A DNA stretch of 64,000 nucleotides from CmP2 sp052084925 (lineage in GTDB: Bacteria > Actinomycetota > Actinomycetes > Actinomycetales > Micrococcaceae), in NCBI GenBank assembly GCA_052084925.1, contig JBQDEV010000014.1, forward strand, positions 1-64,000, in the 5' to 3' direction. Position numbers and translations under genes: made by a program. Below the pieces are notes generated by a model. That model was given only the letters and a program-made list of their open reading frames with translations, was not told the DNA's origin and ran no database searches. Shown one piece after another: positions 57,953 to 64,000 of this stretch (the stretch's first letter is position 1; each line of letters begins with the position of its first letter).

Positions 57953-58603
57953 ATGGAGAACTTACAATCTGCATTGCCCGTTCTATGGGACGGCTTCCTC
58001 GTCACGCTTCAGATAATTATCATCTCGTCCCTCGGAGCCCTTGTACTCGGCACTCTTCTCGGTTTGTCTCGAGTGAGTCCATTTCCGAGTCTGAAGTGGT
58101 TGTCGTTTGGATACGTGCTCATCGTGAGGAACGTCCCGGCCGTGATGATGTTCTTCGTCGCGGTATTCATCTTGCCCCAGACTGGGGTCAGGCTTCCTTA
58201 CTTCTGGCTCGGAGTGATCGCGTTAACGTGCTACTTCGCAGTCTTCGTTTCAGACGCAGTGATGTCCGGTTTCCAAGCAGTCGACCGGGGCCAGATCGAG
58301 GCCGCACGTGCGCTGGGCATCCGTGACACAGACACGATGAATCGCGTGATTTTGCCGCAAGCCGTTCGTTCTGTCGTCCCGCCGTTGACTGTCGTCATCG
58401 TACAACTGGTCAAAGTGTCCGCGGTTGCTGGCGCCTTCGGTGTGGCTGAGCTGTTCATGCAGCTTGGCACGGCCATCAACGACTATCCCTCAATTGTCAT
58501 TCTGTTGCTTGTGGCGGCTTCAATCCTCTACTTGCTCATAACTATCCCGTTGGGCCGATTCGCAGTCCTCCTGGAAACACGGATGAAGGTGGCGCATCGA
58601 TGA
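57953..58603 (+). CDS. ABC transporter permease (HisM/GluC type)
   Basis: 216 residues, about five membrane segments. LWDGFLVTLQIIIISSLGAL opens the domain, VLIVRNVPAVMMFFVAVFIL is in the middle, and the EAA loop is QIEAARALGIRDTDTMNRVI with LPQAVRSVVPPLTVVIVQLV. It starts 9 bases after the binding protein stop and overlaps the second permease by 4 bases. Confidence 0.92.
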   Translation: MENLQSALPVLWDGFLVTLQIIIISSLGALVLGTLLGLSRVSPFPSLKWLSFGYVLIVRNVPAVMMFFVAVFILPQTGVRLPYFWLGVIALTCYFAVFVSDAVMSGFQAVDRGQIEAARALGIRDTDTMNRVILPQAVRSVVPPLTVVIVQLVKVSAVAGAFGVAELFMQLGTAINDYPSIVILLLVAASILYLLITIPLGRFAVLLETRMKVAHR

Positions 58604-59493
58604 AGAATCTCCATGAAGCTCCGTTGACGGATCGCCAACGATGGGTCGACAAGTCAATTTGGGCGATCGCCGTCGTTGGGCTCGCTCTCGTCGTCATCTT
58701 GCTGGGACAGCAGAACTTCTGGCACCCAGACCGATGGCTGATCCTCTTCAACACGGATTTGTTGCTCTTGCTCCTCGACGGTGCCGTCAAAACCCTGTGG
58801 GTCGCCGTTGTCAGCTTGGCGATAAGCCTCGTTGTTGCCGTCATCATCGCTCGAGCGAATTACTCACGTTTCCGCTGGGTCAGATACTGCACGATCGGTT
58901 ATGTCGAAGTTTTCCGAGGGCTGCCGCTCCTCCTATTGATCTTCTTCCTCTACCTGGGGTTGCCAGCCTTGGGAGTTCCCATCAGCACCTTCTGGGCATT
59001 ATGCGTCGGTATTGCACTCTTCACCTCGGCGAATCTGGCTGAAATTTTGAGGGGCGGCGTTGACTCCCTAGGGTTCGGTCAACGTGAAGCCGCTGAATCC
59101 TTGGGCATGTCCGAGAACTCCGTGTTTATCAGAGTGCTCCTACCCCAGGCGACCAGGAATATGCTTCCCGCGGGTATTGCCCAACTGGTGATCCTCGTCA
59201 AGGAAACTTCTCTTGGATTCATCATTGGATATACCGAGCTGCTGCGAAACGGTCGCACCGCTGTCGAGTATCTGGGGAGCGGATTCGCTCCCGCCGTCTA
59301 TCTCCTGGTTGCAGTTATCTTCATCGCCATCAATTTGGGATTGACCATTCTTGCTCGCCGTGTGGGGCGCGAGAAGCAACTCCCGAAGGTTCAGCGAACT
59401 TCCCCCACGGCTACAGAACCAGGTAGCTCCTTGTCAGCAGCCGAACCCAATATTCATACGCCTCTCGACGAGGCTAAGAGCTCAACCCGTTAG
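58600..59493 (+). CDS. ABC transporter permease (GluD type)
   Basis: 297 residues. An N-terminal hydrophobic segment (SIWAIAVVGLALVVILLGQQ) precedes the permease domain: DGAVKTLWVAVVSLAISLVV, IGYVEVFRGLPLLLLIFFLY, EAA loop QREAAESLGMSENSVFIRVL, LPQATRNMLPAGIAQLVILV, KETSLGFIIGYTELLRNG. A polar tail of ~35 residues follows. It pairs with the preceding permease as the membrane heterodimer. Confidence 0.92.
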   Translation: MKNLHEAPLTDRQRWVDKSIWAIAVVGLALVVILLGQQNFWHPDRWLILFNTDLLLLLLDGAVKTLWVAVVSLAISLVVAVIIARANYSRFRWVRYCTIGYVEVFRGLPLLLLIFFLYLGLPALGVPISTFWALCVGIALFTSANLAEILRGGVDSLGFGQREAAESLGMSENSVFIRVLLPQATRNMLPAGIAQLVILVKETSLGFIIGYTELLRNGRTAVEYLGSGFAPAVYLLVAVIFIAINLGLTILARRVGREKQLPKVQRTSPTATEPGSSLSAAEPNIHTPLDEAKSSTR

Positions 59494-59501
59494 GAGAGCC
59501 C

Positions 59502-60770
59502 ATGTCTTACGCAGGTACTACCGCCCCGGAAGTTGAGTTGGAAGAGCAGCCAAAGTCGGCCCAAGGGGAAGGAGCGCTCCTCGAAGGTATTACGGTGCTC
59601 GATTTCACCAACGTTCTCTCCGGCCCGTTCTCCACTTACCAGCTCGGTCTTTTCGGGGCGAACGTCATCAAGATCGAAGCTCCGGAACGGGGCGACCTTG
59701 CGCGCCGGTTGGGCGCCGCCCCGGAACTCAATGAGAAGGGGTTTGGGGCCTCGTTTTTAGCTCAGAACAGTGGAAAACGATCACTTGCGGTGAACCTCAA
59801 GACCCCCGGCGGTTTGGCCTTGATCAAGCGTCTTGTTCAAGTGTCAGACGTGGTCATCGAAAATTTTAGACCTGGTGTGATGGATCGATTGGGAATCGGG
59901 TGGGAACATCTTCGAGAGATCAACCCGAAATTGATCTACTGCTCAATCTCCGGATACGGACAAACAGGACCGCTACGAACGGCGCCCGCCTACGATCAAA
60001 TCATCCAAGGCAAAGCTGGGATGATGAGTGTGACGGGCACCGAGGAATCAGGACCACTCAGGGCGGGCTTTCCCGTGGCAGACACGTTGGGTGGCATGGC
60101 GGCTGCCTTCGGCGTTGCTTCAGCTCTCGTGAGACGAGAACGAACCGGAGTCGGAGCTTACCTGGATGTGTCCATGCTGGAATCTGCGCTCACGGCCATG
60201 GGGTGGGTCGTCTCCAACAAGCTCATCGCAGAAAAGGACCCCGTCCAGATGGGCAATGACAATTTCACGGCGTCCCCTTCGGGCACCTTCAGCACTCGTG
60301 ATGGGCAGATCAATATCGCAGCCAACGAGGACCGACAATTTCACGCACTCTGTAAGGCCATCGGCCGAGATGATCTTGTTGCCAACGAAGCCTATGCCGA
60401 CCGTCGTGCACGTCTCGCCAACCGCGCGAATCTTTCCAGAGAGCTGAACGCTGCTCTAGGTAGAGAATCCACTGCGTACTGGGTTGACGTACTGTCCGCG
60501 AAGGGAGTTCCTTCCGGAGAAGTGGCAACCGTCTCGGAAGCGCTTGAGTCCGAGCAAATTAAGGCGCGAGGATTCGTCCACGAAGTGGAAAGTCCTATAG
60601 GTCGAAAACATTCTGTTCGCGTCCTCGGAAGTCCGATTACCGTTGACCGTGAGCCGTGCGCTCCTGCCGGAAAATCCCCTGCGCTGGGAGAGACCACTGA
60701 CGCGCTACTGAGCTCCCTGGGAGTCCTCCCGGAGCAGATCGCGGAGCTTCGCAAGGAGGGAGCAATTTGA
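59502..60770 (+). CDS. CaiB/BaiF (class III) CoA-transferase
   Basis: 422 residues. LEGITVLDFTNVLSGPFSTY, LFGANVIKIEAPERGDLARR, NLKTPGGLALIKRLVQVSDV, CSISGYGQTGPLRTAPAYDQ, and the catalytic Asp in AGFPVADTLGGMAAAFGVAS. It is a distinct paralog of the 50877-52112 enzyme. It overlaps the next gene by 4 bases, coupling it to the citryl-CoA-lyase-like enzyme. It likely loads CoA onto the imported acid; donor and acceptor are unknown. Confidence 0.9.
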   Translation: MSYAGTTAPEVELEEQPKSAQGEGALLEGITVLDFTNVLSGPFSTYQLGLFGANVIKIEAPERGDLARRLGAAPELNEKGFGASFLAQNSGKRSLAVNLKTPGGLALIKRLVQVSDVVIENFRPGVMDRLGIGWEHLREINPKLIYCSISGYGQTGPLRTAPAYDQIIQGKAGMMSVTGTEESGPLRAGFPVADTLGGMAAAFGVASALVRRERTGVGAYLDVSMLESALTAMGWVVSNKLIAEKDPVQMGNDNFTASPSGTFSTRDGQINIAANEDRQFHALCKAIGRDDLVANEAYADRRARLANRANLSRELNAALGRESTAYWVDVLSAKGVPSGEVATVSEALESEQIKARGFVHEVESPIGRKHSVRVLGSPITVDREPCAPAGKSPALGETTDALLSSLGVLPEQIAELRKEGAI

Positions 60771-61633
60771 GCCAGCATCTCAACGACACCGAAAATATAG
60801 TGACCGATCAGCGAGTATCGGAATGGTGGGACACTGCGATTACTCACATTCAGCCCAACCACATCGGATTGCGCGGGTACCCGATCGAAGAACTTATCGA
60901 GCAGGGCACATTCGTGGAAACGATCTGGTTGCTGCTCAAAGGTGAGTTGCCCGAGCCCTCTCAGGTCCGCCTACTTGAGGCGGCCCTGGTTTCATCTGTC
61001 GACCATGGTCCACAAGCGCCTTCTATCGCGGCAGCTCGTATGGCAGCGACGACCGGGGTGGGTCTCAACAATGCTGTCGCAACAGGGATCAATTTACTAG
61101 GTGACGTCCATGGCGGAGCCGGGCAGCAATGCGTCGACCTTCTTCACCGGATTCGAGAACTGGCGACGGCAAATGGCATTGAAATCGAAGCGGCTGCACA
61201 ACTGGTAGTTGACGAGTACAAGGCTGAGAAGAATTTCATTCCGGGCTTCGGGCATCGGTTTCACCAGCGAGATCCCCGACGCGCCCCGCTCCTCGGGTTG
61301 GTCGCGAGTCAGGTCGACAAGGGAACGTTCGAAGGATGGGCGCTCCGTGCGGGATTAGCTATCGAATCGGCCCTGGCGAAGGACCCTTCCAAGTCCATTC
61401 CGATGAACATCGACGGTGCCACGGCCGTGATTTATGCCGAGCTTGGTTTTAGCCCCGATCTGGCCCGAGGTCTCTTCGTACTCTCCCGTGGGGTGGGCAT
61501 CCTTGCCCACGCATTCGAAGAATCGACGTCGGGGGCTCGAATCAAAGGACCGATTCCCAAGTCCTACCTCGCCGCATACTCGGGGCCAGGCGAACGACAC
61601 GTGCCGGAGCGAAGGGATGCATCAGTTGAATAA
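60767..61633 (+). CDS. Citryl-CoA lyase-like / small citrate-synthase-fold enzyme
   Basis: 288 residues, shorter than citrate synthase (usually over 370). Retained motifs: HIGLRGYPIEELIEQGTFVE, LLGDVHGGAGQQCVDLLHRI (His of the first catalytic segment), PGFGHRFHQRDPRRAPLL (second His), and PMNIDGATAVIYAELGFSPD (Asp of the third). This compact form matches proteins annotated as citryl-CoA lyase, which split a 3-carboxy-3-hydroxyacyl-CoA to acetyl-CoA plus an oxo acid. Following a CoA-transferase, it probably runs in the cleavage direction. The substrate is unproven. Confidence 0.85.
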   Translation: MSQHLNDTENIVTDQRVSEWWDTAITHIQPNHIGLRGYPIEELIEQGTFVETIWLLLKGELPEPSQVRLLEAALVSSVDHGPQAPSIAAARMAATTGVGLNNAVATGINLLGDVHGGAGQQCVDLLHRIRELATANGIEIEAAAQLVVDEYKAEKNFIPGFGHRFHQRDPRRAPLLGLVASQVDKGTFEGWALRAGLAIESALAKDPSKSIPMNIDGATAVIYAELGFSPDLARGLFVLSRGVGILAHAFEESTSGARIKGPIPKSYLAAYSGPGERHVPERRDASVE

Positions 61634-62588
61634 CTTTCCTTCGTACAGAGAACTTTCAGAACGGAAAGATGCGCCGCGGGGCTCAACTTGGGGACTCTTC
61701 GGTTCAGATGATTGTCGCGGTACACTCAACCTCATCGGCTCTGATGAAATCACAGCGGCGTCCAAACTAGTACGCGAAGGCCGATCCTTTGGACTGGACT
61801 ATCCTCTGGATACTTTCGACCCGCCACTCGCGGCGACTCGTAAACTGCCGGAGCAGTCGGTTTTCTCACGACATCAAGCCCACCGTGACGAATTCTTGAC
61901 GCTCTACACACAGGCGTCAAGCCAAATCGATGGATTGCGCCATCGACGACACGCGAGCCATGGGTTCTACAACGGTTGGTCCGATGCAGACGTCGACGAC
62001 CATTCTGCGCTTGGCGTCAGCGCGTGGGGAGATCCAGGAATCGTTGGACGTGGAGTACTCGTTGATTTAGAAGGACACTACGAGTCGACTGGGCGAGAAA
62101 TTCGACATCAACAAGGTCATCGATTCACTTTGAAGGACCTCAGCGATACTTGCGAACAGGGTGGTCTGAATATTGCCAAGGGCGACATGCTTGTATTCAA
62201 TACGGGATGGTCTGCCTGGTATCTCAATCTGAGCTTGGCACAACGAGCCGAGGTTCGTCGCCACAAGCACTTTTCCGGATTCGAGCAAGATCGAAAACTG
62301 ATCGAGTGGTGCTGGGATCATGGAGTCGCAGGCCTTTTCTCCGATAGTTACGCTCTCGAGGCGTTGCCCGCGAACCCAGACTCAGACTTCGCCGACAACC
62401 TTGACCACGGCATGATGCACCAAGAGCTTCTCGCGCTCATGGGCTACCCGATCGGAGAACTCTGGCGAGTTGATGACCTTGCGAGGCATTGCCGGGCCAC
62501 TGGTCGATACGAGTTCATGCTGACGCTCAAGCCGCTCAACATGCCCGGTGGAGTGGGATCACCGTGCAATGCGATCGCATTGATGTGA
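61617..62588 (+). CDS. Cyclase family (kynurenine-formamidase-like) hydrolase
   Basis: 323 residues from ATG 61617 (GAAGGG upstream), overlapping the preceding stop by 17 bases. The PF04199-type signatures of the long subfamily are seen: GTWGLFGSDDCRGTLNLIGS-like start (here STWGLFGSDDCRGTLNLIGS), SSQIDGLRHRRHASHGFYNG with the D-x-x-x-H metal site, GRGVLVDLEGHYESTGREI, KGDMLVFNTGWSAWYL, GVAGLFSDSYALEALPANP, and LDHGMMHQELLALMGYPIGE. Members hydrolyse lactones, amides or formamides with a divalent metal. Ending the operon, it may open a ring or amide in the imported compound before CoA activation. Confidence 0.87.
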   Translation: MHQLNNFPSYRELSERKDAPRGSTWGLFGSDDCRGTLNLIGSDEITAASKLVREGRSFGLDYPLDTFDPPLAATRKLPEQSVFSRHQAHRDEFLTLYTQASSQIDGLRHRRHASHGFYNGWSDADVDDHSALGVSAWGDPGIVGRGVLVDLEGHYESTGREIRHQQGHRFTLKDLSDTCEQGGLNIAKGDMLVFNTGWSAWYLNLSLAQRAEVRRHKHFSGFEQDRKLIEWCWDHGVAGLFSDSYALEALPANPDSDFADNLDHGMMHQELLALMGYPIGELWRVDDLARHCRATGRYEFMLTLKPLNMPGGVGSPCNAIALM

Positions 62589-62626
62589 ACTCGTCGTTTG
62601 GACCTGCACGTTGCAGAGCCGAGCTT

Positions 62627-63499
62627 CTAGCGTCGGCGGCCGCGGGTGCCCTTCTTCGGGCTGTTCTTCGCGCCATTCTTGCCGGCGCCGCGGTTGCTGT
62701 TCCCCGCAGGACGGCCAGCGTGTTTGCCTGATTTCTGCGCCGCAGACTGCTTCTGCTGCTGGTTCGCCTCGGGTACCGCGGAGCTGCGCGAGGACGAGGG
62801 GCGCCGCCCGCGGGCCACACCGATGAAGTCCTGCACGAGCTCCGAGTCCAGGTCGCGGCGCCAGGCCAGGGCCACCTGCCAGCCGAGGTGGGCCTCATCC
62901 GGGACCAGTGGCAGGGTCACCAGGTCGCGGCGGCCGAACATCCGGGCCACCGAGGCCGGCAGCACGGTGTAGCCGGCACCGGAGGCCACGATCTCTAGGG
63001 CCATTCGCTCCCCCGCACCCGGCTGTTCCGGGGCGTCCAGGGGATCAGCATCGGAGGCGAGCGCCGGGGCGAAATCCGCCGGATTCACGGCAGCCTCGTC
63101 AAGCGCCTCGAGCTCCTCAGCGGGCAGCGGCCCATCCGCGTCTGGATCCCAGGCGGCGAGCACGTGGTCCCGGCCCACACAGACCACCGGCTGCTCCTCA
63201 TACAGGGTGACCACGTGCACCTGCTCCGGGCCGACGTCGAGACTCCGGAGGTGCTCGGTGGCGGTGCTATCCAGCCGCCAGCGCAGATATCCCAGTTGCG
63301 GGATGCCGCGCGGGGCCGCGCCGTCCTCGGGGGTGCGCAGGTGCAGCGCCTGGGCGGAGGAGTCCTGATTCACCAGCTGCACGGCCCGGTGCCGGGAGGT
63401 GAAGCGGTCCACCCATTTCGACGGGGTGGCGCCCGGAATCGTGACGATGAACAGGGTTTCGGCAACGGTGTTCTCGGCAGCTCCGGACACATCAGTCAT
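62627..63499 (-). CDS. LysR-type effector domain protein lacking HTH, with basic tail
   Basis: 290 residues from ATG 63499. Residues ~10-225 follow the LysR substrate-binding fold (TLFIVTIPGATPSKWVDRFT, LHLRTPEDGAAPRGIPQLGY, VVTLYEEQPVVCVGRDHVLA, ERMALEIVASGAGYTVLPAS, RMFGRRDLVTLPLVPDEAHL). No N-terminal winged helix is present. The last ~65 residues are Lys/Arg/Gly/Ser-rich and could bind nucleic acid. The upstream DNA in that frame is non-coding, so the HTH is genuinely absent rather than missed. It may act as a metabolite sensor or in RNA/DNA binding; function unknown. Confidence 0.82.
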   Translation of the reverse strand: MTDVSGAAENTVAETLFIVTIPGATPSKWVDRFTSRHRAVQLVNQDSSAQALHLRTPEDGAAPRGIPQLGYLRWRLDSTATEHLRSLDVGPEQVHVVTLYEEQPVVCVGRDHVLAAWDPDADGPLPAEELEALDEAAVNPADFAPALASDADPLDAPEQPGAGERMALEIVASGAGYTVLPASVARMFGRRDLVTLPLVPDEAHLGWQVALAWRRDLDSELVQDFIGVARGRRPSSSRSSAVPEANQQQKQSAAQKSGKHAGRPAGNSNRGAGKNGAKNSPKKGTRGRRR

Positions 63500-63622
63500 G
63501 CACCCAGCGTAATAGCTCGAATGGCTCGTCACTGATCGAGGTTCGGGAAAGCCCGGTATTCCGTCGCCTTTGGAATGGGCATGTTTCCTGAACATCGGCG
63601 CCTATCAAACGAAGTGGATACA

Positions 63623-63667
63623 GCAGCGGGCGCGGCCGAGAGGGAATCTCTCGACCGCGCCCGCTGC
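63623..63667 (-). terminator. Terminator hairpin downstream of YceI-like gene
   Basis: GCAGCGGGCGCGG pairs perfectly with CCGCGCCCGCTGC (13 bp), enclosing a second stem CGAGAG/CTCTCG. It stands ~40 bases after the stop of the leftward gene at 63706. Confidence 0.7.
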
Positions 63668-63705
63668 GCGTCAGATGCGGTGATGAGCCTGAGTGAAGGC
63701 CTCTA

Positions 63706-64000
63706 TCAGGCGGCGTCGCCGGGAAGAACGAAGGAAGCGTCGATCTCGATCTTCACCTTGTCGCCCACCAGCACGCCACCGGCCTCGAGGGCAGCGTTCC
63801 AGGTCAGGCCGAACTCCTTGCGGGAGATCTCGCCCTTGGCCTCGAAGCCAGCGCGGGTCATGCCGAAGGGATCGACGGTCTGGCCGCCGAATTCGCCTTT
63901 GAGCTCCACGGTCTGGGTGTTGCCCAGGATCTGCAGGTCGCCAACCAGGGTGAACTCTTCGCCGTCGAAGTCCTTGATCTCGGTGGAGACGAAGGTCATG
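63706..64000 (-). CDS. YceI family protein, partial at the right edge
   Basis: The visible 97 residues are the C-terminal half of a YceI lipocalin-like barrel: MTFVSTEIKDFDGEEFTLVG, DLQILGNTQTVELKGEFGG, DPFGMTRAGFEAKGEISRKE, FGLTWNAALEAGGVLVGDKV, KIEIDASFV. The Met at the edge is internal to the family pattern, so the gene continues beyond 64000. YceI proteins bind isoprenoid-like lipids in the periplasm or cytoplasm. Confidence 0.93.
   Translation of the reverse strand, partial: MTFVSTEIKDFDGEEFTLVGDLQILGNTQTVELKGEFGGQTVDPFGMTRAGFEAKGEISRKEFGLTWNAALEAGGVLVGDKVKIEIDASFVLPGDAA

Overview
The window comes from a high-GC Gram-positive bacterium (Actinomycetota, probably Micrococcales). The evidence is GC-rich coding sequence, frequent GTG starts, tightly overlapping genes, a family-A DNA polymerase with 3'-5' exonuclease but no 5' nuclease, NrdH, DUF4192 and excalibur-domain proteins. 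The genus cannot be fixed from the sequence alone.

Layout. (1) 1-5850: an accessory segment that looks like a mobile element: a lipoprotein cut by the left edge, small unknown genes, NrdH, a helicase-associated-domain protein, a DUF4192 protein, and two copies of a ~350-bp structured repeat, each just upstream of a leftward gene. (2) 5850-7367: the 3' part of a cyanophycin-synthetase-like ATP-grasp gene, interrupted by an IS5/IS427-type element flanked by a CTAG duplication. (3) 7325-18105: a leftward operon with four more paralogous cyanophycin-synthetase-like ATP-grasp proteins. Two are fused to a dipeptide-epimerase-like enolase-superfamily domain and all appear to end in an acylphosphatase-like domain. 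A GT-A type protein and a glutaminase-less asparagine-synthetase-like enzyme lie at the head of the operon. (4) 18126-33000: a 'sugar-transfer associated' ATP-grasp protein (+) and a long leftward operon of large multi-domain glycosyltransferases (CgeB-like, GT2, GT4), coiled-coil and TPR-like proteins. (5) 33053-34078: a LytR-CpsA-Psr (LCP) ligase. Regions 3-5 together suggest a locus for an amino-acid- or peptide-containing glycopolymer attached to the cell wall. This is the best candidate for an undescribed system.

(6) 34083-44440: housekeeping and general genes (GDPD, HAD phosphatase, PfkB kinase, MgtC, a SNase/excalibur exoprotein, an SDR/DUF2867 protein, photolyase, a PNPOx-like protein, DNA polymerase A). 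(7) 44441-47777: an accessory patch with a DUF4143 ATPase bracketed by 23-bp iteron-like repeats and a HigB/HigA-ImmA toxin-antitoxin pair. (8) 47915-55110: a uracil permease; a divergent 2-hydroxycarboxylate transporter / CoA-transferase / HMG-CoA-lyase-like / GntR unit; and a DUF3500 lipoprotein. (9) 55295-62588: an IclR regulator divergent from a polar amino-acid-type ABC transporter, a second CoA-transferase, a citryl-CoA-lyase-like enzyme and a cyclase-family hydrolase. (10) 62627-64000: a LysR-effector-domain protein without a DNA-binding domain and a partial YceI protein.

The two CoA-transferase + lyase units look like parallel pathways that activate an imported hydroxy-carboxylate with CoA and cleave it to acyl-CoA units. 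The substrates are not determinable here.
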